This document shows positions 34,293 through 44,171 of a stretch of 64,000 bases of DNA, piece after piece. Under the pieces are notes generated by a model, which worked only from the letters and a program-made list of their open reading frames with translations, searched no databases and was not told the origin of the DNA. Made by a program: the position numbers and the translations under genes. Numbering within the stretch: the first letter of the stretch is position 1; the number at the start of each line of letters is the position of its first letter. The stretch covers positions 620,001 through 684,000 of the forward strand of contig NZ_PEFE01000001.1 of NCBI RefSeq assembly GCF_002754315.1, read 5' to 3'. The DNA is from Flavobacterium sp. 11 (GTDB lineage: Bacteria; Bacteroidota; Bacteroidia; Flavobacteriales; Flavobacteriaceae).

Positions 34293-34335
34293 ATTTATAA
34301 AATCAGATAAAACGGTATTTTTATGCTGTTTAAAA

Positions 34336-34971
34336 CTACCTCAAATAATATCGAATAATATTAATCAAGGTGATTAAAGCTATCAATCCAGTTATACTTC
34401 CTATAATGGTATTCATGTTTTTCATCATATAATTCGTTTTATCTTCTATTTTCTGGAAGAAAGTGATATATAAATAAAAAACTAGAAAAGAACCCAATAC
34501 CACACCCGTTACAAAAATAAAAACATGTGAAATATCAAACACAAACAAATTATAAGAAGCTAAAGTGATACTTACAAAAACATAATATGGAATGGGGAAA
34601 AAATTAAGTGCAGAGAGTAGCATTCCAAGAAAAAAACGAGTAGAGGTGCTCTTCTTTTTGATTTTCCCTTTCTTCGCTTTTGGCTTTTTGGCAATCAGCA
34701 AGAAATAAATGGTTAATACTGAAAAGATAACAAATCCCACTTCTCGCAGTAAAACAATCACATCCGGTCTGCCTTCAATGTACCTGGCAAATAATATGGC
34801 CAGTGTCGCTTGGAAAAAAATTACAATTACCGCTCCTAAAACAAACCAATAAGCGCTTATCTTTCCTTCTCTCAGATTCACTTTGGCGGCTGTCATATTG
34901 ATTAATCCAGGAGGTGTAATCCCTACAAAAGCAGTAACAAAACCCAAAAACAAGGAAGTAATTAAATTCAT
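34336..34971 (-). CDS. LysE family transporter
   Basis: 211-residue membrane protein with six hydrophobic segments in the LysE/RhtB amino-acid exporter pattern. The first helix has GFVTAFVGITPPGLINM, the conserved N-terminal PxG region, and helix 4 has FLGMLLSALNFFPIPYY. The ATG at 34971 is chosen; a TTG two codons upstream is also possible. The exported substrate is unknown. It follows trmB by a short gap on the same strand. Confidence 0.83.
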   Translation of the reverse strand: MNLITSLFLGFVTAFVGITPPGLINMTAAKVNLREGKISAYWFVLGAVIVIFFQATLAILFARYIEGRPDVIVLLREVGFVIFSVLTIYFLLIAKKPKAKKGKIKKKSTSTRFFLGMLLSALNFFPIPYYVFVSITLASYNLFVFDISHVFIFVTGVVLGSFLVFYLYITFFQKIEDKTNYMMKNMNTIIGSITGLIALITLINIIRYYLR

Positions 34972-35001
34972 AGGCAAGATACGAGGATCAAAAAAGCAAA
35001 A

Positions 35002-35679
35002 TTATTCTTTAATTTTAAATCGAATATACGTAATTGCTTTGTTAATTTCCAAATATTGTTTTTCATAAAAAGTTTGAAATGCAGTCACTTCTTCCGGACT
35101 TCCCTCATTTACATACACATTATGATTGGCATATAAAACTTCATGTCCTTCACCGTGCAATAACCCAAGAGTGTATCCGTGCATGAACTCGCTGTCGGTT
35201 TTTAAGTTTACGACACCTTCTTTTTTAAGGATTTTTTTATACAATTGCAAAAACTCCGAATTGGTCATTCTGTGTTTTGTGCGTTTGTATTTGATTTGTG
35301 GATCCGGAAAAGTAATCCAGATTTCGTCCACTTCATTTTCGGCAAAAATGTGGTTGATTAATTCAATTTGAGTTCTGATGAAAGCCACATTATGCAATCC
35401 GGTTTCAACAGCAGTTTTGGCACCACGCCAGAAACGTGCTCCTTTGATATCGATTCCTACGAAATTTTTATTTGGATATCTTTCGGCAAGACCTACTGAA
35501 TATTCTCCTTTTCCACAGCCTAATTCCAGCACTAATGGATTATCGTTTTTGAAGAATTCCGAATTCCATTTGCCTTTAAGCGGAAACAAATCTCCTACTA
35601 CCTCTTCTCTCGTTGGTTGAAAAACGTTATTGAATGTTTCGTTTTCCTTGAACCTTTTTAATTTATTTTTGCTTCCCAC
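35002..35679 (-). CDS. trmB: tRNA (guanine(46)-N7)-methyltransferase
   Basis: SAM-dependent methyltransferase forming m7G46 in tRNA. Motif I is LVLELGCGKGEYSVGLA and the family block EIWITFPDPQIKYKRTKHRM holds the substrate residues; GSPEEVTAFQTFYE closes the protein. The start is a GTG at 35679 (VGSKNKLKRFKENETF, the normal N-terminus of Bacteroidota TrmB). A -7-like box (rc TAATTTTG, 35698-35705) lies 18 bp upstream, inside the longer ATG frame that begins at 35757. Confidence 0.93.
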   Translation of the reverse strand: MGSKNKLKRFKENETFNNVFQPTREEVVGDLFPLKGKWNSEFFKNDNPLVLELGCGKGEYSVGLAERYPNKNFVGIDIKGARFWRGAKTAVETGLHNVAFIRTQIELINHIFAENEVDEIWITFPDPQIKYKRTKHRMTNSEFLQLYKKILKKEGVVNLKTDSEFMHGYTLGLLHGEGHEVLYANHNVYVNEGSPEEVTAFQTFYEKQYLEINKAITYIRFKIKE

Positions 35680-35985
35680 TTTTTCAGAATATTTCGGCAA
35701 AATTAAGGAAATATATAAGACCGAATGGTTTGCCAGAGAAAAAATAAAGAAAATCATTCCGAAAATCTTCGCAATTATAAAATTATTTTTTCGGTTGCAT
35801 CGTATTTATAAGAAAGTCTTCCATAAACACAATTGTTTTTTCATCATTTTCTCAATTTTCCTGAAACAAATAAAATCAGAAAATTAACATAATACGCTAT
35901 AAATAAGCGATTTGAAAGCAAACACATTGTTAATTCACTTTACACCAAGAATATATTTCTTTACCTTTATATAAATAATTATGCC
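35680..35985. other. Non-coding region between trmB and the first L,D-transpeptidase
   Basis: 306 bp between divergent starts. Apart from the -7-like box for trmB and a weak TACCTTTA before the L,D-transpeptidase gene I see nothing; the short open frames here lack coding character. Confidence 0.5.
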
Positions 35986-37590
35986 ATGAGAAAATATGTT
36001 TTATCCATAGCAGTTATATTATTTGGCTTTTCGCTTGTCACTGTTTACCACAACAGAAATGAAAATCTGACGGCTAAGATGATTGCTTTTGCCCTGTATG
36101 TCTTTCAGGAATCTACTGATGACAAATCCATTGACAGCACTGCTGTTGTCCGTTTTTTCAAAAAATATCCCAATTTAAAAAAACACCAGTCGGACGTTGA
36201 TGCTTTGTACAAAAAACGAAATTACACTTCTATTTGGTTTGATAAAAAAGGGCTCATTGAGTTTGCCAATTTGTTATACTCCAAAGTAAATCAACTGGAG
36301 GAAGAAGGTTTAAAATCCCAAATTGCATACAAAGAAAAAATTGATGCTGTTTTTAATGATACTAATTCAGATGATTTACCCCAAATGGAAACAGAACTCA
36401 TGCTGTCTTCCATGTATGTTTTTTATGCTAAAAAAGTATATAAAGGAATTGATATTGAAAAAACAGATGAAATGGGATGGTTTTTACCCAGAAAGAATCT
36501 GTCCTATGAAAATCTTTTAGACTCTTTATTAGTTGATCCCAAATTATTAAGCAAGAATGAACAGCAACTGTTTGGACAATATTACAAACTGCGCGAAGTA
36601 TTAAAAAGATACCGCCAAATAGAGAAAAATGGCGAATGGAATCCCATAGTAATAGATTCATTGGAAAGAGTATTCAAACCAAAAGACAGCTCAAAAACCA
36701 TTGGACAAATAAGACAGCGACTTGCCGTTACGGGTGATTTAAAACTGGACTCTAAAAGTAATGTGTACGATACCGAATTAATGGCGGGCATATTGAATTA
36801 TAAAAAGCGAAATGGCTACAAAACAGATTATCTCATTGCATCCAAGCACATTCAACGCATGAATATCCCCATCGAGAAATACATTAAGACCATTATAGCA
36901 AATATGGAACGCTGCCGATGGATTGACCCAAAGCTCACAATAGCAGACGAACACATCATTATAAACATCCCTTCCTATAAACTCTTTTACAAAAAAGATG
37001 GCGTAAATATATTAGAATCAAAAATACTTGTAGGGAAAAACATGACCGAAACAGTTGTTCTCAGCAGCAACATAACCAAAATAGTATTCAGTCCTTATTG
37101 GAACATTCCCAAAAGCATCGTCGAAAATGAATTAAAAGACTTAATGACTTTGAACGAAGACTATATGACTATCCATAATATCGAATGGAACAATGGGAAT
37201 CCCAGACAAAAACCCGGTCCTAGAAACTCTTTGGGACTCGTTAAGTTTGTCTTTCCAAACTCGGATGATATTTATTTACACGATACACCGTCTAAAGATT
37301 TATTTCAATACGAATACCGAGCCTACAGTCACGGCTGCATTAACATTGAAAAAGCCAAAGAACTAGCGTTGTTGATTTTAAAAGACGATCCGGATTGGCC
37401 AATCGAACGCATCAATGAGGCCATGAAAGGCGAAAAAGAAACGCCTTACATCCTGAAAAAGAAAATTCCAATTCACATTGGTTATTTCACCGCTTGGGTA
37501 AACGATTCGGGAGAAATTAATTTTTACAACGACATTTATATAAGAGACGAACGTCTAGCAGAACTCCTTTTCTCCGATGATTCTAAATAA
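35986..37590 (+). CDS. L,D-transpeptidase (YcbB type), copy 1
   Basis: 534-residue exported murein enzyme that forms 3-3 cross-links in peptidoglycan. An N-terminal signal or anchor (VLSIAVILFGFSLVTVY) is followed by the YcbB scaffold region with the conserved IWFDKKGLIEF, a peptidoglycan-binding-like helical part (DTELMAGILNYKKRNGY), and the YkuD catalytic domain with HDTPSKDLF and the nucleophile in YSHGCINIEK. It is a paralogue of the gene at 40744-42324 with co-linear motifs. Confidence 0.92.
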   Translation: MRKYVLSIAVILFGFSLVTVYHNRNENLTAKMIAFALYVFQESTDDKSIDSTAVVRFFKKYPNLKKHQSDVDALYKKRNYTSIWFDKKGLIEFANLLYSKVNQLEEEGLKSQIAYKEKIDAVFNDTNSDDLPQMETELMLSSMYVFYAKKVYKGIDIEKTDEMGWFLPRKNLSYENLLDSLLVDPKLLSKNEQQLFGQYYKLREVLKRYRQIEKNGEWNPIVIDSLERVFKPKDSSKTIGQIRQRLAVTGDLKLDSKSNVYDTELMAGILNYKKRNGYKTDYLIASKHIQRMNIPIEKYIKTIIANMERCRWIDPKLTIADEHIIINIPSYKLFYKKDGVNILESKILVGKNMTETVVLSSNITKIVFSPYWNIPKSIVENELKDLMTLNEDYMTIHNIEWNNGNPRQKPGPRNSLGLVKFVFPNSDDIYLHDTPSKDLFQYEYRAYSHGCINIEKAKELALLILKDDPDWPIERINEAMKGEKETPYILKKKIPIHIGYFTAWVNDSGEINFYNDIYIRDERLAELLFSDDSK

Positions 37591-37851
37591 ATGTATTGTT
37601 TGGACTGCCTCGTTTTATCATCCTATTTTACTTCCAATGAAATAGACATCACAATTCACTTTTACTTCTATAAAGTGCCAATGTTGTAGTGCTTTAACAT
37701 TTATCGATTTCATCTACAAAACGATACAAATCAGTAAAACCAATGGTTAAAGTCTCTAGATTGAAAATAATTTAGTTTTAAGTATTTAATAATCAATTTA
37801 TTATAAAAACGTTTCTTTTTTTAATTACATTTATATTCTAAAATCCAACTT

Positions 37852-39897
37852 ATGAAACTAAAACCATACCCAATTAAAACACAACTCGTGTTGGTATCTT
37901 CCATTTTGTTGCTAGGTGCTTTTAACACTTCTGAAAAATCAGATCTGCTCCTTTCCGGGATTAACAAGGAAAACATGGACACATCTGCTAAACCAGGTGA
38001 TAATTTCGATGCCTATGTCAACGGAACCTGGAAAAAAAACACTAAAATACCAGATGACAAAGCCTCTTATGGTGCTGGCTATATGGTTTATGAAAAATCA
38101 CAAGAAGACGTAAAAGCCATTATTGAAGCTTCTTCCAAAGGTGATTTTGCAGCCGGTTCCGATGAACAAAAAATTGGGGACTTTTATGAAGCCTTCATGG
38201 ATACTAAAACGAGGGATCAAAAAGGAATTACACCCTTACTTCCGGAATACAAAAAAATTGATGCAATAAACAACTATACTGATCTGGCTGCTTATTTTGG
38301 ATATGCCAATAAATCCGGAAGCAACATTCCTTTTTCCGTTTCGGTAATGGAAGATTTAAAAGATCCAACCAAGTACATGCTTATTTCTTGGCAAGGTGGT
38401 TTAGGATTACCCGATAGAGAATATTACTCCCTTGAAGATGCCAAATCTAAAGAAATTCAAAAAAAATATGTAACCCATATCGAGAAGATGTTACAACTTG
38501 GTGGAATAGCCAATGCACCTGATTTATCTAAAAAAATCATGGCATTAGAAACTGTTTTGGCAGCCCAACACATGAAAAAAGAACAAACCCGTGACATTGT
38601 AAAACTGTACAACAAATATGCTATTAAAGATTTGAACCAACTTATGCCTGATTTTAATTGGGCCAGCATGTTACAGAATGCCGGAATCCTGAACCAACAA
38701 AACATCGTCGTAGCACAAGTTGATTACATCAAATCGCTCAACACAATCATAAAAACAACACCTTTAACCACTTGGAAAGCCTACCTGAAATGGAATGCCA
38801 TTCATGGGTCGGCAACATCATTGAACACCGCTTTAGACAATGAAAATTTTGACTTCTATGGCAAAACCCTTAACGGGATACAAGTAAAACAACCGTTATG
38901 GAGAAGAGGTGTTGACAGAGTAAACAACAGCCTTGGTGAAATCGTTGGAAAGGTTTATGTAAAAAAACACTTCTCTCCTGAAGCCAAAGAACAAGTAACA
39001 CTTTTGGTTAAAAATCTTCTTAAAGCGTACGGTGAAAGCATAAAAAATCTGGATTGGATGAGTCCGGAAACCAAAAAACAAGCCTTGGACAAACTCTCTA
39101 AATTCACTCCAAAAATTGGTTATCCTGACAAATGGAGAGATTATTCTACCTTGAAAGTCGTAAAAGGCGACTTGTACGGCAACCAACAAAAAGCCACCGC
39201 TTTTGAATACAACAGACAAATTAATAAATTAGGAAAACCTGTTGACAGAACCGAATGGGGAATGACTCCACAAACCGTAAACGCATATTACAATCCGCCA
39301 CTTAATGAAATCGTATTTCCTGCAGCCATACTACAGCCACCTTTCTTTGATGTAAAAGTGGAAGGTGCTGCAAACTATGGCGGAATTGGCGCGGTTATAG
39401 GGCATGAAATTGGTCATGGTTTTGATGATCAAGGAAGTACCTTTGATGGTGACGGAGTGCTGCGCAATTGGTGGACACCTGAAGATTTAACTGCTTTCAA
39501 ACAAAAAACAGGCGCATTAGTTGCGCAGTACAATGCTTTTAAAGTATTTCCAGATCTTAATGTGAATGGGGAATTTACCCAAGGGGAAAACATAGGCGAT
39601 TTAGGCGGATTATCCATTGCTATAAAAGCCTACAAAATGAGTCTGGAAGGAAAAGAATCGCCAGTTTTAGAAGGTTTCACCGGTGAACAACGCGTGTTAT
39701 TAAGCTGGGGACAATGTTGGCTAGATAATACTCGTGACGAAGCTTTGCGAAATCAAATCGCTACTGATCCACATTCGCCGGCAAAATTCAGAGTTAATGG
39801 TGTAGTGCGAAATATTCCTGAGTTTTATACCGCTTTCAACATACAACCTACCGATTCCTTGTATCTGGCTCCAGAGAAAAGAGTCAAAATCTGGTAA
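37852..39897 (+). CDS. M13 family zinc metallopeptidase (PepO/neprilysin-like)
   Basis: 681-residue exported gluzincin. A signal peptide (LVLVSSILLLGAFNTSE) precedes the M13 N-terminal domain. The zinc site is HEIGH in VIGHEIGHGFDDQG (about residue 520), with the third ligand Glu in GENIGDLGGL and the family substrate motif NAYYNPPLNEI. The ending LYLAPEKRVKIW is typical (VKIW). M13 enzymes cleave peptides in the periplasm or outside the cell. It sits between two L,D-transpeptidase genes but has its own terminator. Confidence 0.95.
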   Translation: MKLKPYPIKTQLVLVSSILLLGAFNTSEKSDLLLSGINKENMDTSAKPGDNFDAYVNGTWKKNTKIPDDKASYGAGYMVYEKSQEDVKAIIEASSKGDFAAGSDEQKIGDFYEAFMDTKTRDQKGITPLLPEYKKIDAINNYTDLAAYFGYANKSGSNIPFSVSVMEDLKDPTKYMLISWQGGLGLPDREYYSLEDAKSKEIQKKYVTHIEKMLQLGGIANAPDLSKKIMALETVLAAQHMKKEQTRDIVKLYNKYAIKDLNQLMPDFNWASMLQNAGILNQQNIVVAQVDYIKSLNTIIKTTPLTTWKAYLKWNAIHGSATSLNTALDNENFDFYGKTLNGIQVKQPLWRRGVDRVNNSLGEIVGKVYVKKHFSPEAKEQVTLLVKNLLKAYGESIKNLDWMSPETKKQALDKLSKFTPKIGYPDKWRDYSTLKVVKGDLYGNQQKATAFEYNRQINKLGKPVDRTEWGMTPQTVNAYYNPPLNEIVFPAAILQPPFFDVKVEGAANYGGIGAVIGHEIGHGFDDQGSTFDGDGVLRNWWTPEDLTAFKQKTGALVAQYNAFKVFPDLNVNGEFTQGENIGDLGGLSIAIKAYKMSLEGKESPVLEGFTGEQRVLLSWGQCWLDNTRDEALRNQIATDPHSPAKFRVNGVVRNIPEFYTAFNIQPTDSLYLAPEKRVKIW

Positions 39898-39917
39898 TTA
39901 TACGATGTATTCATAAT

Positions 39918-39950
39918 AAAAAACCTCTGCTAAAAAGCGGAGGTTTTTTT
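39918..39950. terminator. Terminator of the M13 peptidase gene
   Basis: Arms AAAAAACCTCTGC and GCGGAGGTTTTTT (one T-G pair), 6-base loop, T-run; effective on both strands for the convergent SnoaL-like gene. Confidence 0.9.
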
Positions 39951-39989
39951 ATGCAAAAAAAGCAATCCTACCAAAAATGCTAAACGGAT

Positions 39990-40502
39990 TTATTGTTTCG
40001 ATTTCAATGTTTTTATCATCGCATCTTCGATAGAAGCCTTAACTTTTATGACTTCACTCGAGTTGTCATTTGGAATCGTCATCGACAAAACGTAGTGCTT
40101 TATTTTCCACTCCCTGCCTATTTTTACCAAAACACCCGAGCCACGACAAATCTTCATTTGAGTATTCAACAATTCATCAAACCAAGCAGTTTTACCCGTT
40201 TTATCAAAATAAATGTGGCGGTCCAAAGCAGTAAAACTCCACGCTTTCCCTTTATCAAAATGCGGTTTTGCATACGCCTGAAAATCCTTTTTATTCCAAT
40301 TCTCGGTCGCATCGGTACCAATGAAAATAGCATCCTCTGTCATCAAACTAAAATAAGCATTATAATTAGCTTCTGATGCGGCTTTATGCCAAGCATCAAG
40401 TGTGGAATTGATGTTTGCTTTTTCTTTAGTATTGTCTTGATCTGCAGAAATAAAGGAGGAAAACAGCAAAATACTTAAAGAGAACAACATTATTTTTTTC
40501 AT
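39990..40502 (-). CDS. Exported SnoaL/DUF4440-like protein
   Basis: 170-residue protein with a Sec signal (MKKIMLFSLSILLFSSFISA) and a nuclear-transport-factor-2 fold of the SnoaL_3/DUF4440 type. Recognisable segments are LDAWHKAASEANYNAYFSLM, EDAIFIGTDATENWNKKDF and the final strands RGSGVLVKIGREWKIKHYVL. The pocket has no obvious catalytic residues. Function unknown. It is convergent with the M13 peptidase and divergent from the second L,D-transpeptidase. Confidence 0.82.
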   Translation of the reverse strand: MKKIMLFSLSILLFSSFISADQDNTKEKANINSTLDAWHKAASEANYNAYFSLMTEDAIFIGTDATENWNKKDFQAYAKPHFDKGKAWSFTALDRHIYFDKTGKTAWFDELLNTQMKICRGSGVLVKIGREWKIKHYVLSMTIPNDNSSEVIKVKASIEDAMIKTLKSKQ

Positions 40503-40743
40503 AATTTTTGGATTTTCAGAAATTTATTGGATAAAAAAATTTGGTTTAAAAATAAAATAAAAAAATTAAACAGCTAATTTACAGCTATTTAAATATCGTA
40601 AAAGATTGAATTTTACTCTAAAAGTAAAGATACTGTTTTAACCTTAAAAAACACAGCCCGTTCAGCACTGGTAGTACGATACGGGATTTGACGTATTTTT
40701 GTAATGCCTTAAAAGAATTCTTTTACCCGTTAAAATTCAACCT

Positions 40744-42324
40744 ATGAGAAAGTTATGTTCCCCAATACTGATTATTGCTTTTACAATGCTGTTGACTATT
40801 GTTTCCTGTAAAAAGAAAAATAATCCCGATTTCTCTAAGAATCAAACCAGTTTAAATACCGTTGAAATTGCTTTTGACAGCACACAGCTTACTACTTTTT
40901 TTGAAAAATATCCAAAACTGAAAAATTACCAAGCTGATGTAGAAAAATTATACCGCAAACATCAATTTCATTACATCTGGTTTGACAAAGACGGACTCAA
41001 TGAATTTGCAGGTTTGCTATACAACAAAGTCAATAATTTGAGTCAGGAAGGAATTGAAACTGAGATTCCGTACAAGGAAAAGCTAGATGATATTTATGAT
41101 AATCCGGAGGACAATCAAAAAGCAAGTATTGATACCGAGTTATTGAGCTCCGCACTGTACTTTTTTTACACGAAAAAAGTATACGATGGAATCAGCACTC
41201 AAAAATCAAAGGATTTAGGATGGTTTTTGCCTCGAAAAAGACAATCTTATGTCAATTATTTAGATTCATTGTTAATCAATCCTTCTTTAATCAACAAAGA
41301 AGAAAAAGGTGTATTGAAACAGTATTACCTGCTTAAAGATGTTTTGCAGGAATACCGCAAAATAGAAAAAAAGGGCGGATGGAAAGCCATCGCTATAGAC
41401 ACAACGGTCAAATCCTATAAACCCGGAGACAGTGCCGCAGCCATTGCACAAATCAGAACGCGCCTGTTTATCACGGATGATCTATCCCGAGATTCCAAAA
41501 GTGCCATTTATGATACCGAATTAGCCAAAGGAATTTTGAAATTCAAAAAGAGAAGTGGCAATCTCCTCAACAAAACGATTCTGCCGGAACATATCAAATA
41601 CATGAATGTATCCGTAGCAGAACGCATCAAAACCATCATGGTCAATATGGAACGTTGCCGATGGATTTCGAACGACATCACCAAATCCAAAGAATTAATT
41701 GTAGTCAATATTCCAGCCTATGAATTAACCTTTTTCAGAGATGGAAAACCCGAATTACGCTCCAAGGTTGTGGTGGGAAAAGCCATGCATAAAACCGTGA
41801 TTTTTAGTGCGCCAATGAAATATATCGTGTTCAGACCGTATTGGAATGTGCCGACCAGTATTTTAAAGAAAGAGATTCTTCCTGCTATTGAAAAAAATCC
41901 AAATTACCTCGCCGAGCACAACATGGAATGGAAAGACAGCAATGTAAGACAAAGACCCGGACCTGAAAATTCATTGGGATTAGTGAAATTTTTATTCCCC
42001 AATTCGAATGCGATTTATCTGCACGATACCCCATCCAAAAGTTTATTTGGGAAAGAAGACCGCGCTTTTAGCCACGGTTGTATTCGTGTAGCCAAGCCAA
42101 AAGAACTTGCCGCCATGATTATGAAAAATGACAAAAAATGGAATCCTGAAAAGATAGAAACCGCCATGAACAGCGGAGAGGAATATTGGTACACGCTTAA
42201 AAACAAAATTCCGGTCTATATAGGTTATTTCACCGCTTGGGTAGATGCGGACGGCGTAATTCATTTCTACGAAGATGTATATAAAAGGGATGAAACATTG
42301 GCAACCTTACTGTTTGATAAATAA
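40744..42324 (+). CDS. L,D-transpeptidase (YcbB type), copy 2, lipoprotein
   Basis: 526-residue paralogue of the enzyme at 35986. The signal ends in a lipobox (LLTIVSCKKK), so this copy is probably membrane-anchored by lipid, unlike copy 1. The scaffold segment is YIWFDKDGLNEFAG, and the YkuD site is HDTPSKSLFGKEDRAFSHGCIRVAK split by a few residues, with catalytic Cys in SHGCIR. TATTTTTG at 40694-40701 is a fair -7 box. The residue after HGCI is Arg here and Asn in copy 1; both occur in the family. Confidence 0.92.
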   Translation: MRKLCSPILIIAFTMLLTIVSCKKKNNPDFSKNQTSLNTVEIAFDSTQLTTFFEKYPKLKNYQADVEKLYRKHQFHYIWFDKDGLNEFAGLLYNKVNNLSQEGIETEIPYKEKLDDIYDNPEDNQKASIDTELLSSALYFFYTKKVYDGISTQKSKDLGWFLPRKRQSYVNYLDSLLINPSLINKEEKGVLKQYYLLKDVLQEYRKIEKKGGWKAIAIDTTVKSYKPGDSAAAIAQIRTRLFITDDLSRDSKSAIYDTELAKGILKFKKRSGNLLNKTILPEHIKYMNVSVAERIKTIMVNMERCRWISNDITKSKELIVVNIPAYELTFFRDGKPELRSKVVVGKAMHKTVIFSAPMKYIVFRPYWNVPTSILKKEILPAIEKNPNYLAEHNMEWKDSNVRQRPGPENSLGLVKFLFPNSNAIYLHDTPSKSLFGKEDRAFSHGCIRVAKPKELAAMIMKNDKKWNPEKIETAMNSGEEYWYTLKNKIPVYIGYFTAWVDADGVIHFYEDVYKRDETLATLLFDK

Positions 42325-42356
42325 AAGACTATCTGTTTCTCCAGAGAATAACTAAC

Positions 42357-42397
42357 AAAAAAATGACACTATCTTATTTAGACAGTGTCATTTTTTT
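42357..42397. terminator. Bidirectional terminator
   Basis: Arms AATGACACT/AGTGTCATT extended by TC/GA past one mismatch, T-runs on both strands, between the convergent L,D-transpeptidase and HPF-like genes. Confidence 0.9.
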
Positions 42398-42423
42398 ATT
42401 GGTATTTCCCAAAAGGCAACTAT

Positions 42424-42738
42424 TTAATACGCTTTCTGTTTTTCGAAAGCAGTGTCCAACACTTTTTTGATTTTGTCCAAGGCACCGTGAAAGGCTTTTT
42501 CGGTAGTATCGGCATGATTGGTAACCGCTACAGGCTGCATATTTACTGGACGGGCTTCGATAAGGCATCGTTTGTCGTTGATTCCAAATTTATCACTGTT
42601 CTCGTCTGCAAGATGCACTTCTAAACGGGTTACTTTATCTTCAAAACGCGCCAAAGCTGTTCCTAATTCCTCCGCTATATACGCTTTCAAACGTGCGTGT
42701 CCTTCTACATTGTTGTCTGTGTTGATTTGTACTGTCAT
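42424..42738 (-). CDS. HPF/RaiA family ribosome-associated protein
   Basis: 104-residue protein with the S30AE/HPF fold: VQINTDNNVEGHARLKAYI at the N-terminus, the strand VTRLEVHLADEN and the basic C-terminal helix ALDKIKKVLDTAFEKQ. Family members bind the ribosome in stationary phase and cause dormancy or block translation. It has the short form (no C-terminal dimerisation domain). A -7-like box (rc TAAATTTG, 42766-42773) lies upstream. Confidence 0.87.
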   Translation of the reverse strand: MTVQINTDNNVEGHARLKAYIAEELGTALARFEDKVTRLEVHLADENSDKFGINDKRCLIEARPVNMQPVAVTNHADTTEKAFHGALDKIKKVLDTAFEKQKAY

Positions 42739-43029
42739 GTTTTTATTTTTTTAATGTTCTATTCTCAAATTTACCGATTGCAGTATAAAAAACCGAACCA
42801 ATTAATAAAACATTGTGAAAATAAAAGGGCGAAATTGTGGATTTAAGGAAGGGAATGGATTACTAATGTCTAGCATAAATATGAAACGTTATTGAGATGT
42901 GATTCGATCCATGATAAAAGAATGTAAATTACTATTCAAAGTTAAGGACTTTCTATTAGATGCTGTTTGAAGGTAATTTTTCTAAACTGATTACAGCCAC
43001 AAATTTTAAACTAAATTATCTACCTTCTT

Positions 43030-44157
43030 TTATGTCAAATCAATTATATCATCTTGAAACACGTGTTTTCTATGATAATCTAAATAGCTTTCTCTATTTT
43101 CAGGAAATATTCTCATCTTATTTTTTGCCGTTGGGTTTATATTTAGTTTTTCCCAAGTGTAAGAACTTAGCTGAGTGCCACATATTAATTCTCCATTATC
43201 AGAAAATGTTATATAACCTTGGTCAAAAAGTCTATCGTAAGTTGGCGAAAGTGCAAGTCCATTGAGATAATCTAAGGCATGATCCTCTCTTTTTTCTTTA
43301 ATACAAATACTATAGGGTTTAATATGACTTGCAATTAAAAGTCTTTCATCTGTTATTTTAGAGAAAGGACATTGAGGCATATATTCAATCACTGCTCTTC
43401 TATATTTTTCCTGCCCAACTCTATATGATTTTTTAATCTCTTCAATTTCGACAGTGTCAGCTTGTATTTCATCAATTAGTTGCAAAGCACTTGGATGAAC
43501 AAAAGTCCTAAATTGATAATCTAGTAGAATTCTAAAATAAAAAATCGATTTGTTATTTTGTTCCGTTGGAGTAACAGGAAATAATTTTAATATTGAAAGA
43601 TAACTTATTTTAGGCAAAATTAATTCTCTCCAAAGCTTCCAAATTTTATCGTCTGACCTAATGTAACCTCTTTGTTGTTTTTGAGATAGGTTATCAGAAG
43701 CGTCATAAATTGAAAAGGGTATATGTTCGGTTTCTAGATTTTGAACTTCTTGGTATCTTTCATTGTAAAATGCACTTATATCGTTATGATAAATTTGTTC
43801 CTGTGTGTAATATTCCGCTTTGGCATCATCTAAATATTTCAGTAAGTTTGCTTTACTAAAAAAACAGGTATTATCTTGAATTACAGCTCCACTTGATCTT
43901 GCAGATTGTATTGTTTTACGTTTTTTTACCGCGTCAAAATGTTCTAAACCCCAAGTTGAATAATCAAAAAAATTTGATATTCTTTGTCCAAGTTTACCTT
44001 TATATGTTCCTACGTGTTTTTTAGATTCACCATTTCCGGCAAATTGCGCAAGTTTGTTTGATCTATGAATAAAGCTATCTTCCGCACGAAAATCTTGAAT
44101 GGAATCAATTATAAAATACTCTAAGTTATCGATCTTTATTTTTTGATATTCTGCCAT
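43030..44157 (-). CDS. HNH endonuclease, probable restriction enzyme of the defence operon
   Basis: 375-residue protein with two parts. Residues about 1-215 are homologous to the N-terminal domain of the DUF262 protein encoded upstream: shared DSF (27-29), NK (34-35), GxGExK (41-46), CF (98-99), YLD (108-110), and KLWRELILPKISYL (174-187). Residues about 248-365 form an HNH_2-type nuclease with Cys263, His278 in ASHIKP, Asn299 in YLNGLAL and the closing YDRLFDQGYITF. It is last in the operon with a C5 methyltransferase, so it is probably the cognate restriction nuclease. No homologue with a known recognition site is recognised. Confidence 0.85.
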   Translation of the reverse strand: MAEYQKIKIDNLEYFIIDSIQDFRAEDSFIHRSNKLAQFAGNGESKKHVGTYKGKLGQRISNFFDYSTWGLEHFDAVKKRKTIQSARSSGAVIQDNTCFFSKANLLKYLDDAKAEYYTQEQIYHNDISAFYNERYQEVQNLETEHIPFSIYDASDNLSQKQQRGYIRSDDKIWKLWRELILPKISYLSILKLFPVTPTEQNNKSIFYFRILLDYQFRTFVHPSALQLIDEIQADTVEIEEIKKSYRVGQEKYRRAVIEYMPQCPFSKITDERLLIASHIKPYSICIKEKREDHALDYLNGLALSPTYDRLFDQGYITFSDNGELICGTQLSSYTWEKLNINPTAKNKMRIFPENRESYLDYHRKHVFQDDIIDLT

Positions 44158-44171
44158 AATAACATTTTAGG

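Noticed and set aside
42960-43265. 101-codon open frame on the plus strand
   Set aside because: It lies mostly opposite the 3' part of the HNH nuclease gene, which shows clear domain motifs; composition and lack of motifs mark it as a shadow frame.
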